A model generated the notes under the pieces. That model ran no database searches and was not told where the DNA came from. It worked only from the letters and a program-made list of their open reading frames with translations. Of a stretch of DNA of 6,254 bases, positions 1 to 6,254 are shown in pieces. Within the stretch, counting starts at the first letter, position 1. Each line of letters opens with the position of its first letter. The DNA is taken from the NCBI GenBank assembly GCA_900545165.1, contig UQYA01000095.1, positions 1-6,254 on the forward strand. The letters run 5' to 3'. Source of the stretch: an uncultured Collinsella sp. Lineage in GTDB: Bacteria > Actinomycetota > Coriobacteriia > Coriobacteriales > Coriobacteriaceae. The position numbers were made by a program, and so were the translations under genes.

Positions 1-3000
1 GGGTTGCCTTCTTCGTCGTAGGTCTGTCCCACCTTGCCATCGGTGTTCTCTACATAGAGCACGCACCTGCCGTTGTTGCTTACGCTAAACGATGCCGGGC
101 CACAGCCTGCGGCACCCACGGGCTCCGACGCAAATGCCGCCGCGCCTCGCGTCCAAGTAATATGCTGCAGCTGCTCGTTGACGGTGGCCAAAAAGCCCGT
201 GTGCTGCGGCCACGGCACCGCACGGGGTACCGTGGCGTCTGGTGACATAACGCCCCAGCCCGCAATGGACTGGCCGATCACGGCGTACGATGCGCAGCCG
301 CAACCGTCTGCGGTCTCGTACGCAACGGGCACCACCATTTTGCCGTTGATATCCTCGGGCTCGCCCAGTTCGATACTCGACGGTGCTTGCGGAAAGCGGA
401 GAACTTGGCGGAACGTCAGGCTGTCGCCCGAAACGTCCGACCACAGGGTAAAGCACTCCAGCGCAACCTCAGCCTCGCTGCCGAGTGCCTTTTCTGCGGT
501 GGTTCCGCGGCGGTGGAGGTAGGCACCCGACAAGCGCCCGTCGACGAGCGTCTTGCCCACCGTGATACGCGGGCACTGCAGGCAATGGTAGCCATCCTCT
601 TGCAGGCGGCCGCGCGAGATGCTGCGCCATGACGTATGCGACACCACGCGGATCTCGTCATTACTTATGCGCAGGCGCACAACGGACAGTATGCCGGCTG
701 TGCTTGCCGTATCGAAAAGGGTGTTGTCGCCGTTGGGGCGCTCGCCCGAGACCAGTAACACGTAGGCGTCCTGGTTTTCTCTTCCGTCCGTATATTCCAC
801 CACGTCGAAGTCGTAATCGTATATGCCGTCGCGCTCCACGTCGCCCTCGCCAAACCCAAGGGGAAAGTCCACGGGCGTGGGAGCGGACCACGTGCCGTTT
901 GCCTTTGTGTGCACCACCAGACGCGAGCGGCCATTGTCGCCGTAGCGCACCGAGGCGATACGGAACAGGCATTCTACGCCGGCGATAATCGCCAGCTTCA
1001 TGTGAGCTTCGCTGAGAACGCCGGTAAACAGCACGTTGTCGCTCGAGGGCTTGATTCCGCCACGCTCGTCCTCCGATACACCAGCAGAATTGGCGTTGGG
1101 GTCCGCAACGGCGTTCGTCGCCTGTCTGACATAGGTGTACGCATACATCGGCGCGGCGTTTTCGTCGTTCTCTATCAGTGCGTGGACGAAATGCTCGATC
1201 TGTCCCGTGTCGTCGCTTTCTGCATCCGCCTCGAGCTCAATGCGCGTGACCGACCGGTCCCAATCGCGTACGGTAGGCGCGACATTCCTTGCAGTGGCCT
1301 TAACCTCAGCGCGTGCGAGCAGCTCGGCGTTGGTGACGATGGTGGCCGATGCGATAAATTGCGGCACGCCGTCCGCCTCGATGTTGCCGGGCATGCCGAA
1401 GCGGGCATCCAACGTGTAAGGCGTATCTCCACCCAATGCGAGCTCAGAGCGCTGGAGCACATACTGGCTGCCATTGTTCACCGACATATTCCACGAATCG
1501 AGGAGTGTGGGCCACGACCCCGACCAAGCCTTGGTGGTCCACTTGAACATTACGAACTGGAGTATCACATCGACATCGACGTCTGCACCTACGCGCAGTC
1601 GCGGAAGCTGGTGTCCATCTGCCTTCTCGTACCCAATGAACAGCGTGAGGGATGCGGCGCCACGCACGGCAGACGAAGCGACGCCTGCAACGCCGGCGCC
1701 AAAGGTGACGGCAAGCCCGATCTGGATGGTGAACGAGCCCGAGGTGTTTGAATAGTCGAGCGAAATGTTTTTAAAAAATGTCGCGCCGCTGCCGTGCGTG
1801 TGGGCACCCACGGCGAGCGCCAGCTTCGCCAGCACCCAGGGGTTGACGTTTAGGAAAAACGGCACCGGTCCTAGGGTAAACTGCTCGGTCCAATTGAGGT
1901 CGGTTCTTACCTGGAAGAGGGCCTTAATATTGCCGTATGCGGGGTCGTTGTTGTTACCCCAGGTTTTGCCCACCCAATCGTAGGCGAGCGAGCCGTACAG
2001 CTGTGTGGCGATATCCATCGTGAACAGCAGCGTGCAATGGTGGCGAAGCAGCTTGGTGTTCCTTGGATCGGTGCCCGAACCGGCACTCATACTCTTGTAC
2101 TGATTCCACTTCCCCTCCATTTCGTCGAGGTAGCGGTTTGCCTGCTTGGCGCCCGACTCGCGCGGCGATTTCTTCCAGTACTCCGGATCCGGATTGCCCG
2201 AATCGTTCATATAGCTGGCTGGTTTGTATCCTCCGCCAAACAGCACGTATCCAGCAAACGAGAAATCGAAGAGAATCGGAAATGTGGGCATCCAGCACGT
2301 GAACTTATTGCCGCCGATGCCGGGAAACGCCGCTGGGAAATCAAACGGAGTGATCTCTTGGTCCATAGTGGTGGGAATGATGGTGGTCGAGCCCGATTCC
2401 GCCTTTGCGGCCGGAGCGGTGACAACGGCCATAGGGGATGAGAGCGTGTAGGTTTTGCCCTGATAGTCGAGGACAAAGCGCAGCTTGCACCCTTCTTCCA
2501 GAAGGCCCGATGCCGCGTCGAGAAACTTGTCTTCGAGTGTGAACGTCGCCAGATTATCCGCGCCCGATGCGCTGGCCTTGACTTGGCCAATCTGCGTGAA
2601 GGTTTCGGGTGAGCTGCCCGCGGCAGGCGTCACTTTGTTGATGCGCAGCGTTGCCTGTCCACCCTGTGGCAGATGTGCCTGCACGGTAAAGGCGTGCGTA
2701 TCGGGCTGTTCGTTTGCCGTGTCGTCCTTCGGCAATGTCATGAACGTGGCTTCAGCGTACTGGATGTCCCATTCGTCGAATGTGAGCTGGCGGAAGTACG
2801 GCTCGCCGTCGGAAAGCGGACGCGTGGGCGCGGTTATGGCGGTGCCGCCCTGGATACGCGCAAGGGGAATCTCGACATCACGGTAGCCCGCCATGCTAAT
2901 GGAGATGCCGCCGTTAAAGTCGTACGCGTCGAGAAGCGTTGCCTCGTCCACGTAGCCTTCCGAAAGAGGCGCGACCTCAAAGATGGCCGTGCCCTCGTCG

Positions 3001-3278
3001 TCGGTAGTGGCGGAGAGCTGCTTGCCCGCGGCATAACGCGACACGAGCGTGACCTGGGCACCCGTGATGGGCGTATTCTTGTTGGCGACGTCGACCACGA
3101 CCACACCAAACATGGTGCGCGAGAGAACGAGCACCCTGAAGGGGTCTTCTTCGTCGGCATAGGCTTCGGTGGGCGCGAACGGCAATATGAAGGCGTTTGC
3201 GCTTCCCGGCACGCGCGGCAACATAATGCTCGCCAGCGAGGATGCTCCGGCAACAAGTAACGAACGGCGATCAAGCAT
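1..3278 (-). CDS. Large Tat-type exported multidomain protein of unknown family (C-terminus beyond left edge)
   Basis: Seen: the minus-strand frame from the ATG at 3278 is open without a stop to the left edge, giving at least 1092 codons. The ATG follows GGGAG at a 6-base spacing. Residues 1-29 form a signal peptide with a twin-arginine motif (DRRSLLV), a moderately hydrophobic core and an ANA site; a second AxA site (AYA) lies at 39-41. Residues 48-140 resemble an Ig-like/carboxypeptidase-regulatory domain, with PITGAQVTLV followed by TTDDEGTAIF. Residues 160-290 are beta-rich and linker-like. Residues 310-600 contain aromatic and glycine-rich beta segments that I cannot assign. Residues 770-1092 look all-beta, possibly a propeller, and hold 8 of the 11 cysteines. 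Inference: a cell-surface or secreted protein, probably exported folded by Tat. No catalytic motif is visible, and no LPXTG or other anchor can be seen because the C-terminus is missing. It lies 157 bases downstream of the LuxR-type regulator on the same strand. The frame is certain; the function is unknown. Confidence 0.9.
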   Translation of the reverse strand, partial: MLDRRSLLVAGASSLASIMLPRVPGSANAFILPFAPTEAYADEEDPFRVLVLSRTMFGVVVVDVANKNTPITGAQVTLVSRYAAGKQLSATTDDEGTAIFEVAPLSEGYVDEATLLDAYDFNGGISISMAGYRDVEIPLARIQGGTAITAPTRPLSDGEPYFRQLTFDEWDIQYAEATFMTLPKDDTANEQPDTHAFTVQAHLPQGGQATLRINKVTPAAGSSPETFTQIGQVKASASGADNLATFTLEDKFLDAASGLLEEGCKLRFVLDYQGKTYTLSSPMAVVTAPAAKAESGSTTIIPTTMDQEITPFDFPAAFPGIGGNKFTCWMPTFPILFDFSFAGYVLFGGGYKPASYMNDSGNPDPEYWKKSPRESGAKQANRYLDEMEGKWNQYKSMSAGSGTDPRNTKLLRHHCTLLFTMDIATQLYGSLAYDWVGKTWGNNNDPAYGNIKALFQVRTDLNWTEQFTLGPVPFFLNVNPWVLAKLALAVGAHTHGSGATFFKNISLDYSNTSGSFTIQIGLAVTFGAGVAGVASSAVRGAASLTLFIGYEKADGHQLPRLRVGADVDVDVILQFVMFKWTTKAWSGSWPTLLDSWNMSVNNGSQYVLQRSELALGGDTPYTLDARFGMPGNIEADGVPQFIASATIVTNAELLARAEVKATARNVAPTVRDWDRSVTRIELEADAESDDTGQIEHFVHALIENDENAAPMYAYTYVRQATNAVADPNANSAGVSEDERGGIKPSSDNVLFTGVLSEAHMKLAIIAGVECLFRIASVRYGDNGRSRLVVHTKANGTWSAPTPVDFPLGFGEGDVERDGIYDYDFDVVEYTDGRENQDAYVLLVSGERPNGDNTLFDTASTAGILSVVRLRISNDEIRVVSHTSWRSISRGRLQEDGYHCLQCPRITVGKTLVDGRLSGAYLHRRGTTAEKALGSEAEVALECFTLWSDVSGDSLTFRQVLRFPQAPSSIELGEPEDINGKMVVPVAYETADGCGCASYAVIGQSIAGWGVMSPDATVPRAVPWPQHTGFLATVNEQLQHITWTRGAAAFASEPVGAAGCGPASFSVSNNGRCVLYVENTDGKVGQTYDEEGN
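3192..3278 (-). other. Twin-arginine signal peptide of the large exported protein
   Basis: The first 29 codons encode a very short n-region with adjacent arginines at residues 4-5 (DRRSLLV), then a mild hydrophobic stretch (LLVAGASSLASIML), then a c-region ending ANA before Phe30. This fits the Tat consensus (S/T)RRxFLK with D for S/T, L for F and V for K. The low hydrophobicity of the core also favours Tat over Sec. Cleavage could instead follow AYA at residue 41, just before an acidic DEED start of the mature protein. Confidence 0.7.
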
Positions 3279-3284
3279 CTTTGG

Positions 3285-3289
3285 CTCCC
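3285..3289 (-). promoter_or_regulatory. Ribosome binding site of the large exported protein
   Basis: GGGAG lies 6 bases before the ATG at 3278. It fixes the start that gives the intact twin-arginine signal. An overlapping ATG at 3298 is in another frame and yields an Arg/Pro/Ser-rich peptide with no recognisable features. Confidence 0.7.
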
Positions 3290-3381
3290 ATCCCGCAAAC
3301 ATCGGAGGAAATAATCCTATTTTGCGAGAAGGTGCCCCGTGGCGGTAGTGCCGTTCGATGGCCAAAATGTCCAATTTGACT

Positions 3382-3420
3382 GCGCGAAAGCGTCAGGCCC
3401 CCGGAGCGCTTTCGATACGC
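3382..3420 (-). terminator. Hairpin after the LuxR-type regulator, possible terminator or processing structure
   Basis: The perfect 8-bp arms CGAAAGCG (3385-3392) and CGCTTTCG (3407-3414) enclose a 14-base G/C-rich loop. Three further pairs (3382-3384 with 3418-3420) form if a 3-base bulge is allowed. It begins about 18 bases after the regulator stop, where an intrinsic terminator would be expected, but no run of U follows on either strand. It could be a weak terminator, an RNA-stabilising hairpin, or a DNA operator for a dimeric regulator. Confidence 0.35.
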
Positions 3421-3435
3421 CGGGCAGTCTGGCCG

Positions 3436-4440
3436 CTAGCGCAACATGTGGGCAATCAGCTCGGCGCGAGTTCCGATACCAAGCTTGGCATACACTCCCG
3501 ATAGGCGGTTTTTAACGGTGCCCGGCGATACTCCCATGTGGCGTGCGATTTCGGCGTTGGTCCATCCGCGGCAGGCGAGCATGGCCATGGTGAACTCCGT
3601 GGTCGTTAAATCGTCGGCCACGTCCTCGCCCGAATCGGGGTTGTGGATGCGCCGCCAGCCGTAGCTGAAGCGGTACGTAATCTCGATGATGCGTGCGAAA
3701 TCGTCAGGGTATTGCGATTTTAAGCACGCCTCGATAAGCCCCTGCAAAAGGCCGTGGTGCTCGCCGATGAGCTCGATAAGGCCGTCAGGACGCGCAACGT
3801 CCCAAGCGGCTCCGAAGTGTGCCTTTGCGGCGTCGATGTCCTTAAGGCTCATGCAGGCCATGGAAGCCGACAGGTGCAGGAACAGCTCCGAGATGGGATA
3901 ACTTCCCTGTTTCATGATCAGGGCGTTTTCCGCCATGCCCAGACTGCGGCCATATTCGCCGCGCAGGTACAGGGCATGCGCCATCACGTAGCTGGCGAAC
4001 AGGCGCAGGCCTTCGGGCAGATGCGCCGCAAGCGGATAAAACTCTTCGGCGGAATGCGGGGAAGGCAGGTGCAGCAGGACGCTCGCAGCGGAGGCGAACA
4101 GGATATGCGTGGCGTGGACGGCGGGCGATTCCTCGTCAGTTGGCGTATCGAGGATGCCCGCAAGGCAACGGCGGGCATCGGCGATACGATTGAGCGACAG
4201 ACTGGCATATCCGCAGATAAGGCATGCGGAATAGCGCAGTGCGGGGTCGGTGGCGTCAAGATAGGGGCGTGCTGCCTCGGCGGCGAGCGTGGCCTGTCCG
4301 CGAAAGTACAGCGCTTCTGCCGTGGCAATGGCGCGCGAATCGGGGTCGGAAATGCCTGCAACCGCAGCGTCAATCTGCCCCGGCACAAAGGCAGTGCACA
4401 TCAACGGCATGGGAATGCGTGGGTAGCCATCGCAGTCCAT
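3436..4440 (-). CDS. LuxR-family transcriptional regulator with TPR-like N-terminal region
   Basis: This 334-residue protein ends in a LuxR/GerE helix-turn-helix at about 276-334. The signature is LTTTEF, then GWTNAEIARHMGVS, then the recognition helix SPGTVKNRLSGVYAKLGI and the closing RAEL. Residues 25-245 are alanine- and leucine-rich helical repeats resembling the TPR-like regions of MalT-type regulators (for example FRGQATLAAEAARPYLD and LYLRGEYGRSLGMAENAL). There is no receiver domain, no Walker A motif and no autoinducer-binding domain. It is therefore neither a classical response regulator nor a quorum-sensing LuxR; the N-terminus probably binds a protein or small ligand (inference). 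I chose the ATG at 4440 because GGGAG precedes it by 7 bases. A TTG at 4467 would add nine residues, but its nearest Shine-Dalgarno-like AGGAG is about 16 bases away. The gene lies 67 bases after the kinase and 157 before the exported protein, whose expression it may control. The stop is TAG. The family is clear; the target and ligand are unknown. Confidence 0.9.
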   Translation of the reverse strand: MDCDGYPRIPMPLMCTAFVPGQIDAAVAGISDPDSRAIATAEALYFRGQATLAAEAARPYLDATDPALRYSACLICGYASLSLNRIADARRCLAGILDTPTDEESPAVHATHILFASAASVLLHLPSPHSAEEFYPLAAHLPEGLRLFASYVMAHALYLRGEYGRSLGMAENALIMKQGSYPISELFLHLSASMACMSLKDIDAAKAHFGAAWDVARPDGLIELIGEHHGLLQGLIEACLKSQYPDDFARIIEITYRFSYGWRRIHNPDSGEDVADDLTTTEFTMAMLACRGWTNAEIARHMGVSPGTVKNRLSGVYAKLGIGTRAELIAHMLR

Positions 4441-4447
4441 CTTCCAT

Positions 4448-4452
4448 CTCCC
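4448..4452 (-). promoter_or_regulatory. Ribosome binding site deciding the LuxR-type regulator start
   Basis: GGGAG sits 7 bases before the ATG at 4440, which favours that start over the upstream TTG at 4467. The surrounding leader (GATGGGAG then AAGATG) closely resembles the one before the large exported protein. Confidence 0.6.
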
Positions 4453-4460
4453 ATCAGGTG

Positions 4461-4490
4461 GCAACAATGCAGCAATTGTACTCCTGTTGC
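4461..4490 (-). promoter_or_regulatory. Candidate promoter/operator of the LuxR-type regulator: inverted repeat around a -10-like box
   Basis: On the minus strand GCAACA and TGTTGC form a perfect 6-bp inverted repeat separated by 18 bases (4485-4490 and 4461-4466). Between the arms lies TACAAT (4475-4480), one base from the -10 consensus. No convincing -35 hexamer lies 17 bases upstream, so a promoter here would need an activator or be weak. Transcription from it would begin near 4467 and leave a leader of about 27 bases before the ATG at 4440. This is inference from short motifs. Confidence 0.3.
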
Positions 4491-4507
4491 TCGGGACCCC
4501 TTTCGTT

Positions 4508-5659
4508 TTACTGTTCGGTTAATGCTACGGATCGTTTTGGAAGGCTTACGAGCATGGTAGTCCCGTTCTCGGAACTTGTTTCGACCTCTACCGTGCCACC
4601 GTGAAGCGCTGCAATCTCCCAAACGAGTGCTAGTCCGAGTCCTGCGCCGCCGCATGCCCTGCTGCGGGATTTGTCTAGACGAAAGAACGGCTGGAAGATG
4701 CTCTCTCGGTACTGCTTGGGTATTCCCGGGCCCTCATCTTTGACTCGCAGGAGCACGTGGCTGTCGCTGTCGCTGATGGAGACGTTGACAGTCGAGCTGG
4801 AGCGGCTGTAGCGGATGGCGTTTTCGACCAGATTGAACACCAGCCGATAGAGGAGCGTGTCGCTCCCGATTACTAAAGCGTCTCCAGCGCAATCGAGGGT
4901 TATGTCCTTATCCTCGGCAAGTGGCGCAAGGTCGGTGAGGACCTCTTCGGACAAGGGGCCAAGTTCAACATCGTCCTCGCAAGGAACGCTGCGGAGCTCA
5001 CTCATCTCGAGTAATACCTTGGTCATTCGAGACATGCGCTCGGTTTGTTCTTGTAGCAGGCCGAGCAGCTCAGCTGTTTCGGGTTGCAAACCGGAGTGCT
5101 CGGAGATGAATAGTTCAATCTGTGCTTGCATAAGGGCGAGCGGGGTGCGCAGCTCGTGTGCGGCGTTGCCGGTAAACTGACGCTGCGCAGAGAACCCTTC
5201 GCCAAGACGGGCGATCATGTCGTTGAAAGAGGCGCTGCATCGCTGTAGCTCGGTGGGCACATCTTCACTGAGTCTGATTTCGCTTAGGTTGTCAGGCTGC
5301 ACGCGCTCTACCTGGGCGGCAAAAGCCCGTAGCGGTTTGAGTGCACGGCCGCTCACAAAGTATGCCAGCGCGCCGCCAAGGAGTGTGACTCCAGCCGTGA
5401 TGTACCAGGTTGTCGTGCCAAAAGACTCCTGTGCGTCGTTTACGACGATCGTGACCTTGTCATCGGGGGTCGCTTTCGTTGGGTCGAAAGCCTGGGGCGA
5501 ATCTTCGCCGGTCGCGTTAAGGGCCGAGATGTCACTGCCGATGGCATCCATGTAGCGCATGCCCGTATAGCCGACCAGGCAGTTCGTCAGCACGCATGCC
5601 GCACACGTGAGCAGTGCCGTCATAATCGTTATGCGCCATTGCAGCGAAAGCCTTTTCAT
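4508..5659 (-). CDS. Two-component sensor histidine kinase (HAMP, EnvZ/OmpR-type HisKA)
   Basis: This complete 383-residue membrane kinase would autophosphorylate and pass the phosphate to the response regulator encoded just upstream. Membrane segments lie at about 11-31 and 84-104 and flank a short, acidic external loop of about 50 residues with no known sensor fold. A HAMP linker follows at about 102-155. The H-box is QFTGNAAHELRTPLAL with the phospho-acceptor His168. The ATP-binding domain is intact: N-box NLVENAIRY (Asn280), G1 box DEGPGIP (308-314), F-box FQPFFRL (322-328) and G2 box GGAGLGLAL (337-345). The ATG overlaps the response regulator stop (ATGA) and has GGAGG 7 bases before it, so the two are translationally coupled. 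The stop is TAA. The small loop recalls kinases that sense envelope stress or a membrane partner, but the signal cannot be read from sequence and no ABC transporter partner is in the window. Confidence 0.95.
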   Translation of the reverse strand: MKRLSLQWRITIMTALLTCAACVLTNCLVGYTGMRYMDAIGSDISALNATGEDSPQAFDPTKATPDDKVTIVVNDAQESFGTTTWYITAGVTLLGGALAYFVSGRALKPLRAFAAQVERVQPDNLSEIRLSEDVPTELQRCSASFNDMIARLGEGFSAQRQFTGNAAHELRTPLALMQAQIELFISEHSGLQPETAELLGLLQEQTERMSRMTKVLLEMSELRSVPCEDDVELGPLSEEVLTDLAPLAEDKDITLDCAGDALVIGSDTLLYRLVFNLVENAIRYSRSSSTVNVSISDSDSHVLLRVKDEGPGIPKQYRESIFQPFFRLDKSRSRACGGAGLGLALVWEIAALHGGTVEVETSSENGTTMLVSLPKRSVALTEQ

Positions 5660-6254
5660 TCGCTATCCTCCATAACGTAGCCCTCTCCAATCCGATTGCG
5701 AATCGGGTCGTATCCCAAAGCGCTGCGTAGCTTTTTGCGGAGTGACGAGATGTGAACGCGGGTTGCGTTGCTAAAGCTGTTCACGCTGCTATCCCAAACG
5801 TGCTCGATAAGCTCCTCTTGACTTACCGGACGCCCCTGATTAAGCATCAGGTATTCCAAGATTCCCGTTTCCTTGCGCGTAAGAGATAAAGCCTCGCTGT
5901 CCACGGAAGCGATGCGCGCCTTGGTGTCAAAGCTGAGCTTTCCGCAGGTTAATACTATGTCGCTTTGTGCGAAGCGTCTGAGGGTGAGGCTGCGGATCCT
6001 TGCCGCAAGCTCGTCCAGATGAAACGGCTTGGTGAGGTAATCGTTGGCGCCGGCATCGAGTCCGGCGACTTTATCTGATACTTCGCCACGTGCGGACAGA
6101 ATCAGTACCTTAGTCTCGCAGTCAGTTTTCCTAAGTTCCCTGAGTACGGTCATGCCGTCGATGCGGGGAAGGTTGAGGTCGAGTACCACGAGGTCGAAGG
6201 CCCCAACGTCCAGTAGGTCGAGCGCCTCCTGTCCGTCGTGACAGCAGTCGACAC
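5656..6254 (-). CDS. OmpR/PhoB-family response regulator (N-terminus beyond right edge)
   Basis: The frame is open to the right edge and shows 198 residues; the true start and about 27 residues, including the first beta strand and its acidic pair, lie outside. The visible part begins VDCCHDGQEALDLLDVGAFD and continues into VVLDLNLPRIDGM, whose Asp (codon 6178-6180, visible residue 25) is the expected phospho-acceptor. The switch Ser (LILSARG) and conserved Lys (YLTKPF) are present. Visible residues 99-198 form a winged-helix DNA-binding domain: LSLTRKETGILEYLMLNQGR, VSQEELIEHVWD, then RVHISSLRKKL and RNRIGEGYVM. The protein would be cytoplasmic and bind DNA as a phosphorylated dimer at direct repeats (family knowledge). 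An in-frame GTG at 6189 is an internal Val in the receiver core and not the start. The stop overlaps the kinase ATG, which marks the pair as one operon. The regulon cannot be inferred. Confidence 0.95.
   Translation of the reverse strand, partial: VDCCHDGQEALDLLDVGAFDLVVLDLNLPRIDGMTVLRELRKTDCETKVLILSARGEVSDKVAGLDAGANDYLTKPFHLDELAARIRSLTLRRFAQSDIVLTCGKLSFDTKARIASVDSEALSLTRKETGILEYLMLNQGRPVSQEELIEHVWDSSVNSFSNATRVHISSLRKKLRSALGYDPIRNRIGEGYVMEDSE
5667..5671 (-). promoter_or_regulatory. Ribosome binding site of the histidine kinase, inside the response regulator end
   Basis: GGAGG lies 7 bases before the kinase ATG at 5659 and within the last codons of the response regulator. With the ATGA stop/start overlap it supports coupled translation of the two-component pair and confirms the kinase start. 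Confidence 0.75.

Larger units (their letters stand above)
3279..3435 (-). other. Intergenic leader between the LuxR-type regulator and the exported protein gene
   Basis: These 157 bases hold a strong imperfect hairpin next to the regulator stop (3382-3420), a small inverted repeat AGGA-N5-TCCT (3306-3318) about 30 bases before the exported protein start, and that gene's ribosome binding site. A TAGGAT -10-like hexamer is present at 3314-3319, but no acceptable -35 lies at the usual distance. I therefore cannot say whether the exported protein has its own sigma70-type promoter or is read from upstream. Confidence 0.5.
4441..4507 (-). other. Short gap between the kinase and the LuxR-type regulator
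   Basis: These 67 bases contain no terminator-like hairpin with a U-tract after the kinase stop, so read-through from the two-component operon is possible. They also hold the candidate promoter/operator and the ribosome binding site listed separately, so the regulator may be transcribed both from upstream and from its own start. Confidence 0.5.

Noticed and set aside
73..522. Plus-strand open frame of 149 codons near the left edge
   Set aside because: It is antisense to the continuing exported protein frame, with a low-complexity Ser/Pro/Ala composition and no convincing ribosome binding site.
909..1751. Plus-strand open frame of 280 codons
   Set aside because: It lies wholly antisense to the exported protein frame, encodes an Arg/His/Val-rich product with no domain, and fits the shadow expected opposite a G+C-rich gene.
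2834..3298. Minus-strand 154-codon frame starting at the ATG at 3298
   Set aside because: It overlaps the exported protein N-terminus in another frame and is Arg/Pro/Ser-rich. The ATG at 3278 has the better-spaced GGGAG and yields a real signal peptide.
3314..3374. Possible sigma70 promoter for the exported protein (TTGGAC at 3369-3374, TAGGAT at 3314-3319)
   Set aside because: The two boxes are far too widely spaced to act together. At 17-18 bases from TTGGAC there is no -10-like hexamer, and TAGGAT has no -35 partner.
3436..4440. Quorum-sensing LuxR or NarL-type response regulator
   Set aside because: Only the C-terminal HTH is shared. There is no autoinducer-binding domain and no receiver with phospho-acceptor Asp; the N-terminus is TPR-like helices.
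3754..4560. Plus-strand open frame of 268 codons opposite the LuxR-type regulator
   Set aside because: The opposite strand encodes a clear LuxR-HTH protein. This frame has no recognisable motif and runs on across the kinase 3' end.
6044..6241. Small plus-strand frame at the right edge
   Set aside because: It is a Ser/Arg/Thr-rich shadow opposite the conserved receiver domain of the response regulator.

Overview
All four genes I can support lie on the minus strand and read right to left. In transcription order they are an OmpR-family response regulator (cut by the right edge), its sensor histidine kinase, a TPR-type LuxR-family regulator, and a very large exported protein (cut by the left edge). 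No RNA gene, mobile element, CRISPR array or plus-strand gene could be supported. The G+C-rich but not extreme composition, the stand-alone LuxR regulator with a TPR-like N-terminus, and the huge Tat-type secreted protein of unknown family suggest an anaerobic gut actinobacterium of the class Coriobacteriia (Olsenella/Collinsella/Eggerthella relatives). That placement is inference from gene style; no marker gene is present.

Right part (about 4508-6254): a tightly coupled two-component system. The response regulator stop and the kinase start overlap in ATGA. The kinase has two membrane segments, a short external loop, HAMP, a His-containing H-box and a complete ATP-binding domain. The regulator keeps its phospho-acceptor Asp and winged-helix DNA-binding domain, but about the first 27 residues are outside the window.

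Middle part (about 3436-4507): a 67-base gap, then a regulator with a helical TPR-like region and a C-terminal LuxR-type HTH. The gap carries a 6-bp inverted repeat around a TACAAT -10-like box, so this gene may have its own controlled promoter.

Left part (1-3435): a 157-base gap with a strong hairpin and no U-tract, then one uninterrupted minus-strand reading frame of 1092 codons that starts with a twin-arginine signal peptide and is still open at the left edge. It is the dominant feature of the window and covers more than half of it. Its N-terminus looks like an Ig-like/carboxypeptidase-regulatory domain. The middle is unlike any family I recognise, and the C-terminal part looks all-beta, possibly a propeller, with clustered cysteines.

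Working model (inference): the two-component system senses an envelope or external signal, and the LuxR-type regulator directly upstream controls the large exported protein. The gene order suggests this but does not prove it.
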